64,000 bases of DNA from JBAXTE01 sp963556065 (GTDB lineage: Bacteria > Bacteroidota > Bacteroidia > Bacteroidales > WCHB1-69). The notes under the pieces are model-generated. The model saw only the letters and a program-made list of their open reading frames with translations, was not told the DNA's origin and made no database searches. Positions 8,792 through 18,107 of the stretch are shown one piece after another. The position numbers and the translations under genes were made by a program. The first letter of the stretch is position 1. Every line of letters begins with the position of its first letter. Where the stretch lies: positions 21,086 through 85,085 of the forward strand of contig CAUVYH020000026.1 of assembly GCA_963556065.3 (NCBI GenBank). The letters are read 5' to 3'.

Positions 8792-10732
8792 TTATTTCCG
8801 TCTTTGATTATTTTTTTGCTGTTGCATTTGTTGCTGTTGCTTCGATAGTTCTTCCAATTTTTTGGCCCACCCCGATTTCTTTACAGGTTTAAGTTTATTC
8901 AATTGGATTCTTTCATGTATCTTTTTCTCGTCAATCACCATTCTGAATATCCACATCTGTAGGAATGTCATACAGTTTACCAGAAAGTAATAGTAACTCA
9001 AGCCTGCTGCATAGTTATTGAAAATTCCAAGAAACATAATCGGCATCATATACATCATGATCTTCATAGTCTTGGCTTGTTGACCGCTCCCTGAAGCCAT
9101 CATATCGTTGTTTATTTTAGTATAAACAAGCGTTGCGATCGTCATTAAAATAGTAAACAAACTGATATGGTCTCCATATAACGGAACTTTAAAACCGAAG
9201 TCGTAAATCGAATCATAAGAAGACAAATCGGTTGCCCACAAAAACGGTTGTTGCCGAAGTTCAATGGAAGAAGGGAAAAAACGGAACAATGCAAACAGAA
9301 TAGGCATTTGAAGCAACATCGGCAAACATCCCGACATCGGACTAGCACCAGCCTGTTTGTATAACGCCATTGTAGCCGATTGTTTTTTCATGGCATCTTC
9401 AGGCTTCGGATAACGCTGGTTAATCTCTTCCACTTCGGGCTTTAATACACGCATTTTTGCCGACGACATATAAGTTTTATAGGCAATGGGCAGCAGGACT
9501 AATTTTAATAAGATGGTTAATATCAATATGATGATGCCGTAATTCCAACCGTATTGTTCCAGCCAGTTAAACACCGGTATTACCGCAAAACGGTTAATCC
9601 AAGCCATTGGAGCAAAACTCCATCCCAATGGAATCTGGCGTTCCAAATCCAAGTTATAGCTCGACAGCGTTTTGTATTTTGTAGGGCCAAAATACATCGA
9701 CATGTCAAATTTAAAATTGTTGAGTGAGTTGGCAATAGGAACTTTAAAATCAGCAGATAAGTCCTTAATTTTCGAAGCATCATCATTAATATTCTTAGTC
9801 GCTATCTTTGCACTTTCAAAGTTAGTTTTTGCTATTAATGTAGTGGCAAAAAACTGTTGCTTAAATGAAATCCATTTCACCTGTGTGGTAATCTCTTTCG
9901 CCTCTTCTTTGGTTTCACTTATGTAATCAACTTCTTCGCTATCGCGGAAGTAAATTGTAGTGGCGTTCTTTTCGTTGTCGTGGCTTTTTTCAAGCTTGTT
10001 GATTTTAGATTGCCATTTAAAATCTAATGAAGAGGTGCTTCGGTCGATATAATTGTCCATGTTTACCATGTTCAAACTCATACCGATCATAAAATCGCTT
10101 CCTTTTATGGTGTAGAGGTATTCAATATAACTGTTGGTTACGGCTGCACTGCTGTCAGAAAGAGAGGGATATACGCGAAGAGCGAATTGCAATGAATCTT
10201 TGCCCGAGACCTTCATATTTTTATTCCCGGTATTTTTAGGATCTTTCCAAATAGGTTCAAAATACAACTTCTGCGTTTCTGCCAATTGACGGTTCGAGAA
10301 GAACGAAAATCCGAACGAATTGGTATCCCCTGAAAAGAGAATCAAAGGTTTTTTGTCGAAGGTTTTAAAGTTTTTTAGTTCTGCGGAATAAACCCGACCT
10401 CCTAATGTGCTAAACGTCAGTTTTAAAAAATCATTTTCAATTGTAAAAAATTCGTTATGTCCTTTTGCAGAATTACTAAAAAAGCCCATATTTGCAACTG
10501 CTTTTGTCGCATTTGAAGACAACGAATCGGATGTACTGTCTGCTTTTGTTACCAGAGCAGCTGCTTTTGCCAATGAGTCGCTTACTTTCTTTTTCTCTTT
10601 TTCTACTTTTGTAATGGAATCTTGCTTTATCTTTTGCTGAGCCAATTCTTCTTTCGACGGAGCCTGCCAAATGCTGAATCCGATGAAAAGTCCAAAGATG
10701 AGCACTAAACCTAAAATTGTATTCTTATCCAT
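8792..10732 (-). CDS. yidC: Membrane protein insertase YidC
   Basis: From the ATG at 10732 the protein has 646 residues: an N-terminal transmembrane anchor (TILGLVLIFGLFIGFSIW), a basic and Ser/Ala-rich linker, a large periplasmic beta domain (roughly 70-350), and the conserved C-terminal five-helix insertase core. The core is recognised by WNYGIIILILTILLKLVLLP, SPMSGCLPMLLQMPILFALF and the MMYMMPIMFLGIFNNY stretch. A basic, Gln-rich tail follows (KKLEELSKQQQQ). It inserts and folds inner-membrane proteins with or without Sec. The frame is open up to 10840, but a -7 promoter box at 10750-10757 lies inside that extension, so the 10732 start is preferred. Confidence 0.95.
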   Translation of the reverse strand: MDKNTILGLVLIFGLFIGFSIWQAPSKEELAQQKIKQDSITKVEKEKKKVSDSLAKAAALVTKADSTSDSLSSNATKAVANMGFFSNSAKGHNEFFTIENDFLKLTFSTLGGRVYSAELKNFKTFDKKPLILFSGDTNSFGFSFFSNRQLAETQKLYFEPIWKDPKNTGNKNMKVSGKDSLQFALRVYPSLSDSSAAVTNSYIEYLYTIKGSDFMIGMSLNMVNMDNYIDRSTSSLDFKWQSKINKLEKSHDNEKNATTIYFRDSEEVDYISETKEEAKEITTQVKWISFKQQFFATTLIAKTNFESAKIATKNINDDASKIKDLSADFKVPIANSLNNFKFDMSMYFGPTKYKTLSSYNLDLERQIPLGWSFAPMAWINRFAVIPVFNWLEQYGWNYGIIILILTILLKLVLLPIAYKTYMSSAKMRVLKPEVEEINQRYPKPEDAMKKQSATMALYKQAGASPMSGCLPMLLQMPILFALFRFFPSSIELRQQPFLWATDLSSYDSIYDFGFKVPLYGDHISLFTILMTIATLVYTKINNDMMASGSGQQAKTMKIMMYMMPIMFLGIFNNYAAGLSYYYFLVNCMTFLQMWIFRMVIDEKKIHERIQLNKLKPVKKSGWAKKLEELSKQQQQMQQQKNNQRRK

Positions 10733-10749
10733 TGTTATAAAATTTTGTG

Positions 10750-10757
10750 CAAAGATA
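10750..10757 (-). promoter_or_regulatory. Putative -7 box (TATCTTTG) of yidC
   Basis: Minus-strand TATCTTTG fits TAnnTTTG 18 bp upstream of the ATG at 10732. It falls inside a 36-codon upstream extension of the yidC frame and so argues against the longer protein. No clear -33 TTG was found. Confidence 0.5.
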
Positions 10758-10874
10758 GTTTTTTTTGGTGATTTTAAAAATATCATTCCGCCAATAACGA
10801 AATTTCCCCGTTGAGTAAAAAAATGCTGGGCTATTGACAAGAATTTGGAAAGTAATGGAACTATAAAATTTCAG

Positions 10875-12026
10875 TTATCTTAATTTAAGGACTGATATTG
10901 TCCCTGTTTGCGAATCAACAGCAAACGATTTTATATAACGGGGAAGATATCGTACTATTCCGTATTGAAGAATAGGAATCGTAAAACACTGAGGCAAAGC
11001 TGTTCCGTTGAGCAATATGCTAACTTTAACAGGTTCGGGATTACGATAAGGAATGGTTGTTTTTACTTTTGCAGGAATTGTATCGCCAGCAACAATCCGA
11101 TTAGCCTTTAGCAACAAACTGTATCTATTTGTGTTTGGTTCCCTAAACGGCTCCACTCCTTTTTCCTCGGAGAAACCGAACAATGGAATCGTGTCATTTT
11201 TCAATTCACGAGGGATAACCTCAGTGTTAAATTCAATGTTTTCCGTTTGAGTAATTCCGGTAAACAGTTCAAGATAGTCGTTTTCCATTTTAATCAGCTG
11301 ATTGTTCATAAATTCAAGTGCCTCTTTTGAATATGCAATTTCTTGACTTGCTGCAATCAATTCATAGCGTTTCAAACGGAATTTTAAAATATAATCGGCA
11401 GCTTCTTCTGCTCGCTGCTGTATTGTTTTAGTAACCAATGTCCGTTTAATTATTGGTTTCGACATCACAATCGTATCCATTTTTATGATCTCGTAAACCG
11501 TATCAATTTTTTCAATTTGTGAAGCATCAGCATACAACTTAAAGAAATTCGGATAATTTAAGTTTCCGGAGTTTACAACAACCGCATTTGAAAGAGAAGC
11601 CGTATCTTTCCAAATCTTCTTACTTGTATTTAATCCCGACACATTTCCCAATTGATTAAAATAAAACAGAGAGCTTCTTTTACTAAAACAACCGTGTTTT
11701 CGAACTATATACTGATGAGCCGTATCCGGAATATTTTCAGGATTAATCGTAATATCGGTAATCTGATAACCGGTCTGATTTTGGGTAATTACGTTTTTAA
11801 GTCCCAATAACTTTTCGGCATATTCGGAAAAAGGCCCTTTTATTTTGGTTACTTTCGACATCTTTACATTTACTCGAAGTGCGGTTTGAGGGAGACAATA
11901 CATAATTCCCTCGTTGTTGCGACTCATGTTGGCGGAACTTATTTTTGTGACTTTGTAACTTGTGCATTGACATAAAGTAATTGCCAGCACTGATAAAAGG
12001 AGAAGGGTTCTTAGTTTCATAACCAT
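10875..12026 (-). CDS. DUF4831 family lipoprotein-like protein
   Basis: The 383-residue protein opens MVMKLRTLLLLSVLAITLCQC, a lipoprotein-like signal whose Cys residues could be lipidated, although the lipobox is not canonical. An in-frame ATG two codons in is equally possible. The body matches DUF4831, a Bacteroidota family, in the stretch GIMYCLPQTALRVNVKMSKV, then GPFSEYAEKLLGLKNVI, and later in the AAEEAADYILKFRLKRYEL and FTGITQTENIEF regions. Function is unknown. Its position behind yidC on the same strand (142 bp gap) does not suggest a tight operon, and it has its own -7 box. Confidence 0.75.
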   Translation of the reverse strand: MVMKLRTLLLLSVLAITLCQCTSYKVTKISSANMSRNNEGIMYCLPQTALRVNVKMSKVTKIKGPFSEYAEKLLGLKNVITQNQTGYQITDITINPENIPDTAHQYIVRKHGCFSKRSSLFYFNQLGNVSGLNTSKKIWKDTASLSNAVVVNSGNLNYPNFFKLYADASQIEKIDTVYEIIKMDTIVMSKPIIKRTLVTKTIQQRAEEAADYILKFRLKRYELIAASQEIAYSKEALEFMNNQLIKMENDYLELFTGITQTENIEFNTEVIPRELKNDTIPLFGFSEEKGVEPFREPNTNRYSLLLKANRIVAGDTIPAKVKTTIPYRNPEPVKVSILLNGTALPQCFTIPILQYGIVRYLPRYIKSFAVDSQTGTISVLKLR

Positions 12027-12046
12027 AGATATCTTTTGATTTAATA

Positions 12047-12054
12047 CAAAATTA
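12047..12054 (-). promoter_or_regulatory. Putative -7 box (TAATTTTG)
   Basis: Minus-strand TAATTTTG fits TAnnTTTG about 20 bp upstream of the DUF4831 gene start at 12026. No well-placed -33 TTG is seen. Confidence 0.4.
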
Positions 12055-12099
12055 GTGTTTTTTTTGAAATATCGATTTATGAGGGTTTCTGAAAATTCG

Positions 12100-12330
12100 A
12101 ATTTGTTTATAAGTTGGTTAGTTTATCAACTGATAAGGAGACTCGAAGTTAGTTAAAAGGAAAAAGGGAAAAGTAGAAAGTAAAAAACAAGCCGAACAAG
12201 TCTCGCTTCGCGATAAACCCATCAATCTACGAAAAATCAAAAAAATCATAGATTTTTTATTTTTCGGAACCTATCAACCCATAAACTTATCAACTTATAA
12301 ACTTATCAACCCACCAATTGATTTCCTTTC
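12100..12330. repeat. Low-complexity spacer with degenerate TTATCAAC repeats and a long hairpin
   Basis: The spacer carries degenerate copies of a motif like ATAAACTTATCAAC (clearest at about 12281-12312). At 12231-12267 there is a long AT-rich hairpin (GAAAAATCAAAAAAATC paired with GATTTTTTATTTTTC). A nearly identical hairpin occurs at 31454-31491, so it is a dispersed element. No coding capacity is seen. Confidence 0.5.
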
Positions 12331-12687
12331 TTAAACTCTGGCTTCAAGCTTCCCGTTTCCAATGATATTCACTTTTAACTTGTCGGGCGTTGGGTACTGA
12401 ATAAGTTTTGAAAAATCTTCTTTCCAGAAATCCAGATCAAGCAGTTTCTCATCTTTGTCTGCTGTTAGCGTAATTACTACAGGAACCGAGTCAACATCTA
12501 TGTAATGCGCCTGAATTAAGTCCTTTAAATAAGTCGAACCGTCCGTATTTTGCATACTAATGCTTCCCATCACTCCGCCTTCATATTCATAAACGGTTTC
12601 CGAAACCGGATAATTCTCAAGTTTAGCCCCAATCATCGTGAGCAGAAATTCAATGATTCTCTTTTCTTCGTCTCTAATTTTTCTCAT
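12331..12687 (-). CDS. Small DUF6984-like protein
   Basis: The frame opens at 12768, overlapping the end of the photolyase gene, but the natural start is the ATG at 12687, giving MRKIRDEEKRIIEFLL and 118 residues. The opening MRKxxxEEKRxI and the late segment LLDLDFWKEDFSKLIQYP resemble DUF6984 proteins, small soluble proteins of unknown role, sometimes linked to immunity-protein families. No signal peptide or membrane segment is present. It lies 55 bp downstream of the photolyase stop on the same strand and could be cotranscribed with it. Family assignment is from memory of the pattern and is moderate. Confidence 0.55.
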   Translation of the reverse strand: MRKIRDEEKRIIEFLLTMIGAKLENYPVSETVYEYEGGVMGSISMQNTDGSTYLKDLIQAHYIDVDSVPVVITLTADKDEKLLDLDFWKEDFSKLIQYPTPDKLKVNIIGNGKLEARV

Positions 12688-12742
12688 GCTTTTATTATTA
12701 GTTATCTTTTTCACCCTGTACTTACCACCTTTCCAATGAGCA

Positions 12743-14047
12743 TCATCCAATCGCTTTTTTGTATGCAATCAAGCATCGTTCTTTGGCTAAAGCAAGATCG
12801 AGGGTATTTATCGATTTATAAGCTTCGGATCCATATTCGGGCACCCATTGGGCGATATACTCATATTTCGGATCAAAACGTTCCTGCTGCCGGTATGGGT
12901 TAAAAATCCTAAAATACGGAGCGGAATCACATCCCGACCCCGCTGCCCACTGCCAGTTGCCATTGTTCGACGACAATTCGTAATCGATGAGCTTTTGTGC
13001 AAAATACGCTTCCCCCCATCGCCAATCAATAAGCAGATGCTTGGTCAGAAAACCGGATGCCACCATTCGCACCCGATTATGCATAAACCCGGTGGCATTA
13101 AGTTCCCGCATTCCGGCATCCACCAATGGTATTCCGGTTGCGCCATTGCTCCACTGAATAAACTCTGCCTTATTGTTTCTCCATTCAATATGATCGTACT
13201 TTTTTCGGAACGCTCCATTTACGACATGTGGAAAATGAAACAAAATATGCATAAAGAATTCACGCCAGATCAACTCGTTTAAAAACTGCTCGTTTAATTG
13301 CATGGCGATAATCACCAACTTGCGAATGGAGATTGTTCCAAAACGCAAATGAACTCCCAAATGAGTAGTGCCGTCGGTTATTGCCGGAAAGTTGCGGGTA
13401 TTATGATAATTTTTAATTGTTGTTTCAGGAATATTAAAGGCTACAGAATCGTTAGCATCAAACCGGTATCCTAAGCAATTATAATCAAAAACATCCTGCT
13501 GAACCAGAGATGACAGATGTACGGCAACCTCAGCAGTCGGGTATTCTTCCATCGAATGAGTTGCAAGGAACTGTTTCCATCGATTGGCAAAGGACGTAAA
13601 AACCGTGTATGGAGTACCGTCCGGTTTCATCACCATCCCGGGTTTGAAAACCAAATGATCGGGAAACAATTGGAAATCGATTGATTTTTGTTTCAAAAAG
13701 AAGGCGATCTCTTCATCCCTTCGAATCGTGTCCGGTTCGTAATCTTCGTTGGCGAAAACTCGATTTATAGAATATCGAGCGGTTAAATCGGCCATCACCT
13801 GCTTGGGCGTATCATAAAAAATATGCAAATCGGATCCCAAAGCGAGTAACTGATGTTTCAACGAATTCACCGCATTAATAAGAAAGCCGACCTGACGATT
13901 CGATTTATCGGGAAAATAAGTCAAAATTTCCGGATCAAAAATAAATACAGGCAAAACATTGCCCCCCGATTTAAGGGCTTGATACAATCCATGATTGTCG
14001 TCCAAACGCAAATCGCGCCGGAACCAGAAAACAGTCAATTCTTCCAT
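12743..14047 (-). CDS. phrB: Cryptochrome/deoxyribodipyrimidine photolyase
   Basis: The 434-residue protein has the N-terminal antenna-binding Rossmann-like domain (FWFRRDLRLDDNHGLYQAL, VLPVFIFDPEIL). Its C-terminal FAD-binding helical domain has hallmark segments: LIWREFFMHIL, GIPLVDAGMRELNATGFMHN, RVRMVASGFLTKHLLIDWR, YELSSNNGNWQWAAGSGCD, and YFRIFNPYRQQ. These are the conserved residues of CPD photolyases and closely related cryptochromes. The likely role is light-driven repair of pyrimidine dimers. Length is slightly short for the family (usually 430-480) but complete. A low-complexity repeat tract precedes its start. Confidence 0.92.
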   Translation of the reverse strand: MEELTVFWFRRDLRLDDNHGLYQALKSGGNVLPVFIFDPEILTYFPDKSNRQVGFLINAVNSLKHQLLALGSDLHIFYDTPKQVMADLTARYSINRVFANEDYEPDTIRRDEEIAFFLKQKSIDFQLFPDHLVFKPGMVMKPDGTPYTVFTSFANRWKQFLATHSMEEYPTAEVAVHLSSLVQQDVFDYNCLGYRFDANDSVAFNIPETTIKNYHNTRNFPAITDGTTHLGVHLRFGTISIRKLVIIAMQLNEQFLNELIWREFFMHILFHFPHVVNGAFRKKYDHIEWRNNKAEFIQWSNGATGIPLVDAGMRELNATGFMHNRVRMVASGFLTKHLLIDWRWGEAYFAQKLIDYELSSNNGNWQWAAGSGCDSAPYFRIFNPYRQQERFDPKYEYIAQWVPEYGSEAYKSINTLDLALAKERCLIAYKKAIG

Positions 14048-14087
14048 ATTTTTTAAAGAAAAACATCCATCAACGAGAAAAGGTTCA

Positions 14088-14220
14088 ACAACCTTCTACC
14101 CTTGCACCCTGTACCCTTGCACCTTTTACCTTTTACCCTTCACCCTTTTACCCTTGTACCCTTTACCTTGTACCCTTGCACCTTTTACCCTGTACCTTTG
14201 CACCCTTTTTACCCTTCTAC
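14088..14220. repeat. Degenerate low-complexity tract of ACCCTTGCACCTTTT-type units
   Basis: About 130 bp made almost entirely of short variants of TACCCTTGCACC, TTTTACCC and CTGTACCC. It separates the photolyase start from the VOC gene's 3' end, whose TAG stop (14217-14219) lies at its edge. Such tracts could expand or contract by slippage. No protein is encoded convincingly. Confidence 0.8.
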
Positions 14221-14609
14221 CGTTGAGCAAACGCAATCACATGTCCATCCGGATCGGAAAAATAGCAAACGGAATCGCCCCAATCGCGAAGCAAAACAGG
14301 GCTGATCATAATGGCTCCGCATTCAATGGCGTGCTGAAATTCAGCATGAACATCTTCCACGATAAAATACAGTTCACATCGTGGAATTCCATCCGCATGA
14401 CTCGGATTTGGAATAGCATTCCCCAGCAAGCGAACAATTCCATCTACAGGCATTAACCCGATTTTTACATGTTCCGATACGACAAACTCCGTCATCCCCG
14501 GCACATTCAAATCAGGCTCACAACGAAAAAGCTCCCGATAAAAACGAGTACTTAAATCCTGACTTTTTACATATAAAATCGTTTCAAGCGCTTTAACTTG
14601 CTTTATCAT
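14217..14609 (-). CDS. VOC family (glyoxalase/bleomycin resistance-like) protein
   Basis: The 130-residue protein has the double beta-alpha-beta-beta-beta arrangement of the vicinal oxygen chelate fold. It opens ALETILYVKSQDLSTRFYRELF and ends SVCYFSDPDGHVIAFAQR, the latter being the typical last strand with its E/Q-type metal ligand region. The family includes glyoxalase I, dioxygenases and antibiotic-binding proteins; the substrate cannot be inferred. It sits alone on the minus strand between a DUF3078 gene and the photolyase. Confidence 0.8.
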   Translation of the reverse strand: MIKQVKALETILYVKSQDLSTRFYRELFRCEPDLNVPGMTEFVVSEHVKIGLMPVDGIVRLLGNAIPNPSHADGIPRCELYFIVEDVHAEFQHAIECGAIMISPVLLRDWGDSVCYFSDPDGHVIAFAQR

Positions 14610-14646
14610 TAGAAATTACATTTTATACTACCGGCTACAAAAGTAT

Positions 14647-15624
14647 TCAAAATTTATAAGCGAACCCAACTCCTAATATTTCTTTAAACTGAGTTCTAGG
14701 GCCATATTCATCAACTATGTCGTCTCCATTATTATCCACTGCAATTTTAACATCATCATCGTAAAGTAAAACGGTATTAATATTCACCGTAATGTATTTA
14801 TTTACCTTAAAGGCAATAAGCGTTTCCCAGCTCACATCAATATTTTGAGGGTTATGCATATAATTCGAAAAGAAATCCGCTTTAGTAGTAAAAGCTACAT
14901 TTTTAAGGAATTCCGAATTAAATTTATTTCTGGAGTAGATCACTCTAACATATCCCCCGACTTCACTACGGGTGAGCTTCCCTTTCGTTAGCCGTAAACC
15001 GGCATCGTCATAAGTTGCTTTATCTACACCAAAAGAACCGGCATCGGCCAATTTCTGATCGTTTACAATCGTCATTTTCATCGTCAAAGGAGCTGCAAAA
15101 AGACTAAAGTAGCTGTTCGGTTTAAAATCGACACCCAAAGCGCCCAACAGGTAAGCCGGAGCCAGCAACTTGGATATTGGCACACTATCGTTTGGATAAT
15201 TATACCCCACCGTCATTTGAGTTTTAAAATTCAACAGGGCAGCATAATACCATTTTTTATAAAACCGGCGGCCGTATTTAGAAAAGAAATCAATTTTGTC
15301 GTCGGTTTTCATCAGCCCCTTATCCTTTCCTTGCTTCAGGATTCCATACCCAATATCGGCCGAATTGTTCCAAGCATCATTTGTTCCCTTATAATTTGCA
15401 AACATGCTTACCATCCCATTAACGGCAAATGAATTTTCGCCTCCGGCCGACCAATTTGTTAACGATGTTTGGGCTAAATTTAGCGAGAGCACTGCGCCCC
15501 TCTTCCATCCGTTAACGGTGTCGTTGTAAACTGTTCGCAATGTTTTTTCGCCTTCGGTAACCTGTGCTATTGTAGCAGCAGAAACTATTATTGTGATAAA
15601 AAAGAACGCAATAACCCTTTTCAT
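14647..15624 (-). CDS. DUF3078 outer-membrane-associated protein
   Basis: The 325-residue protein has a signal peptide (MKRVIAFFFITIIVSAATIAQ) and then the DUF3078 pattern: WKRGAVLSLNLAQTSLTNWSAGG, a WNNSADIGYG strand, KYGRRFYKKWYYAALLNFKT, and a closing VGFAYKF. Ending in aromatic-F is typical of outer-membrane beta-barrels, and alternating strands run through the whole chain. Function of the family is unknown. The gene stands between the VOC gene and the M1 aminopeptidase, all on the minus strand with modest gaps. Confidence 0.8.
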   Translation of the reverse strand: MKRVIAFFFITIIVSAATIAQVTEGEKTLRTVYNDTVNGWKRGAVLSLNLAQTSLTNWSAGGENSFAVNGMVSMFANYKGTNDAWNNSADIGYGILKQGKDKGLMKTDDKIDFFSKYGRRFYKKWYYAALLNFKTQMTVGYNYPNDSVPISKLLAPAYLLGALGVDFKPNSYFSLFAAPLTMKMTIVNDQKLADAGSFGVDKATYDDAGLRLTKGKLTRSEVGGYVRVIYSRNKFNSEFLKNVAFTTKADFFSNYMHNPQNIDVSWETLIAFKVNKYITVNINTVLLYDDDVKIAVDNNGDDIVDEYGPRTQFKEILGVGFAYKF

Positions 15625-15713
15625 TTCGATTGATTTAGTTCGTATTCCTAAAATTTATTTCGAGTTTTAACAATTACATTTTCAATTTGTTTAACAGCAA
15701 CTCCTAATCAGAG

Positions 15714-18050
15714 CTAACTTTTTACAATTTTTCGCTGAATACTTCCTTTGCCCGTTTTCACTTCCACGATGTATATTCCGCTTGTTAAGCCGGATAGATC
15801 TATCTTTTTTTCAAGATTTTCGGGAACAAAAACCGTTTCCGCAAGGAGTGTCTGTCCCAATAAATTCGAGATTTTCAATTCCACGTTATCGCTACTTTCA
15901 AGGGTCAGCCACACGGTTACCTCATCGGAGGCCGGATTTGGATAGAGGGAATAAGAGGAAATATTCCCAAAATTTGAAATATCCGTTGTCCCCGAATAGC
16001 GAACACTCCACCCTTGCCGGGTAACATATTTGTTTGTAAGGAACTTCAACCTGATTTTATTGGTATTGCAAATCATATCCGAAGGAATATCACGTCCCGA
16101 AAACTGGGCAAGTTTTTGAGCCGGGCTCACATTATTATCATAAACCGCCAAAGAATCGGAATCCGCCTCCGTGTCGAAATCGAGAAAATGCAGATTAATG
16201 GCCGATGGATTATTGGAGGGAACAATATTCCAGAAACAGATGGAATTATTTCCGTAGTTGTCCGATCCACTGCCATCGTCAACGGTGTCCGAAACGGCGG
16301 TAAAAGTTTTTAGGCCGGAGCATTTGGAAGGAGCTGTTTCAATTTTGGGGAGAATCTTGGTAAACGGATCAAAAGAAATCGTTTTGGGTTCCTTATTGAA
16401 TGTGAATGCAAACGTTTGATCGTTCTGATCGTTCATTACCCGCACCAACGTATCCGAATTATCGGTGAAAGTTACCTCCACCTCTACCGGCATTTTAAAG
16501 AACGGAGCATTGGTTTGGGTTTGGCTAATAGTATAATCCACAATCCATGAAGTACCATTGGCCGTAATCACATAATTGTTATTATACACCGAATGGTTGG
16601 CATTATCGAGCCACTCCGTGAAAAACCAAGTATAATCGGCTCCGGTAACGGTATTTGTTTTATTGATAAAATCTTCCACGGTGGCTGTTTTAAACATGAA
16701 GGCCGTGTCGGTGGTATATGATTTTAGAATGGCAAAAAAGGCCGTATCGCCCACTACTCCTCGCAACGAATGTAAAACAGCGGCCGATTTACAGTAGGTA
16801 ATCGCATAATTGAACAACGTTCCGGAGGCCGGAGTTGTAGATGCCCACGAAGGATTGTGAATGGCCCATTCGGGATTGTATTGCAGGTAATAATCGGAAA
16901 ACTCGCGTATTTTACCCACATATCCCGAATGCCCGTACAAATGTTCGAAATATAGCGCTACCGAGTATTGCGGAAATCCCTCCTTAACGAAGATATCGGC
17001 CCACGTGGCATGCGTCACCAAATCGCCCCACCAATGATGGGCAAACTCGTGTACGGTTGTGTTCTTATCGTTCCACCCGTTGGGATATAGACTTATAAGT
17101 GTCTGATTTTCCATTCCCGACCAGGGAAAATCGCTGTTTAACGTGGCCCAGGCCAATTTTTCGAAAGGATATTCGCCATACAGGGCGGAGAAAAAATTCA
17201 TCATGTCTTTCATGTAATATCGAAGTGAATCGACTTCTTCTCCTGAGTTATAATAGTATAGCACAGGGATGCTGTCCTGAAGATTGGACGGTTTTTTCCA
17301 ATGGTCGGTAATCTTGTTGAAGTTAAGATTCGACAAATTGGCCATGATGTAAGTAGCCACAGGATCGCGGCTTTTCCAGTGATAAATCAGCGTATCTCCC
17401 ACATTTACCGTGTCGATTAGCGCTCCATTGGAACACAGCTCAACGCCACTCTTGGTCTTTACCACCACTTCGAAACCCGCTTTATCAAACGGACGATCCC
17501 AACAAGGGAACCAGTTGCGTGCTTTTTCGGGAGAGCAATCGGTAAACACAAAACCATCGTTTGCCAGAAATGCAAGATCGACGTAGTTTCTATGTGTATA
17601 ATAAATTGTTACACTCACGGTATCCCCGGGATCGTATGTTCCGTCCAAATTCACCGACAAAATGCCGTCGTACTGCAAAAATGAGGTGGCGGCCAATTTC
17701 ACCGAATCCACCACAATACTGCTGTCGTTGGCATGCAACTGAATGGAATTCAACGTGGAATCTACCATAAATTTAAAAGTCTCCACTGCCTTGTAGTCGT
17801 GATTATAGGGGGACACATAATTCTGATACCAATTGAGTTCCAGTTTGTAATGCAACGCATCGTAAGCATGAAACGTAACCGAACCATTGGTCTTTGGCGC
17901 CCAGTTTTTACTCTCCGCAATATACGGATCCACAAAATCGGGAGTCATTACGAAATGTTCTTTAAGTTGCGGCGGATCTTGCGCAAATATACGGCTTATG
18001 GACGATAGCAAGAGGATTACAAACAGTACGATTGATTTTTTCATACACAA
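15714..18050 (-). CDS. Secreted M1 family aminopeptidase with T9SS sorting domain
   Basis: The 778-residue protein starts MCMKKSIVLF; the Met two codons later is an alternative start. A signal peptide ends near RIFA. The M1 metallopeptidase signature is clear: substrate-binding SGMENQTLISL (GAMEN-like), zinc site VHEFAHHWWGDLV around residues 332-344, and the third ligand Glu in DIFVKEGFPQY. A CUB-like beta module lies near residue 580 onward (NSICFWNIVPSNN, LHFLDFDTEADSD). The C-terminus is a T9SS domain (LYPNPASDEV, LLGQTLL, GIYIVEVKTG, RKIVKS). It should trim N-terminal residues from peptides outside the cell. Confidence 0.92.
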   Translation of the reverse strand: MCMKKSIVLFVILLLSSISRIFAQDPPQLKEHFVMTPDFVDPYIAESKNWAPKTNGSVTFHAYDALHYKLELNWYQNYVSPYNHDYKAVETFKFMVDSTLNSIQLHANDSSIVVDSVKLAATSFLQYDGILSVNLDGTYDPGDTVSVTIYYTHRNYVDLAFLANDGFVFTDCSPEKARNWFPCWDRPFDKAGFEVVVKTKSGVELCSNGALIDTVNVGDTLIYHWKSRDPVATYIMANLSNLNFNKITDHWKKPSNLQDSIPVLYYYNSGEEVDSLRYYMKDMMNFFSALYGEYPFEKLAWATLNSDFPWSGMENQTLISLYPNGWNDKNTTVHEFAHHWWGDLVTHATWADIFVKEGFPQYSVALYFEHLYGHSGYVGKIREFSDYYLQYNPEWAIHNPSWASTTPASGTLFNYAITYCKSAAVLHSLRGVVGDTAFFAILKSYTTDTAFMFKTATVEDFINKTNTVTGADYTWFFTEWLDNANHSVYNNNYVITANGTSWIVDYTISQTQTNAPFFKMPVEVEVTFTDNSDTLVRVMNDQNDQTFAFTFNKEPKTISFDPFTKILPKIETAPSKCSGLKTFTAVSDTVDDGSGSDNYGNNSICFWNIVPSNNPSAINLHFLDFDTEADSDSLAVYDNNVSPAQKLAQFSGRDIPSDMICNTNKIRLKFLTNKYVTRQGWSVRYSGTTDISNFGNISSYSLYPNPASDEVTVWLTLESSDNVELKISNLLGQTLLAETVFVPENLEKKIDLSGLTSGIYIVEVKTGKGSIQRKIVKS

Positions 18051-18107
18051 AATTGATTAAGATTTAGGTTATCTTGGCTTTGACAAATTGTATTTCGTAG
18101 TTGAGGG

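Noticed and set aside
10733..10840. 36-residue N-terminal extension of YidC
   Set aside because: It contains a TAnnTTTG box and does not look like YidC; the next Met begins the normal membrane anchor.
14088..14220. Possible CRISPR array
   Set aside because: Units are irregular, of 6-15 bp, with no spacers; a low-complexity tract.
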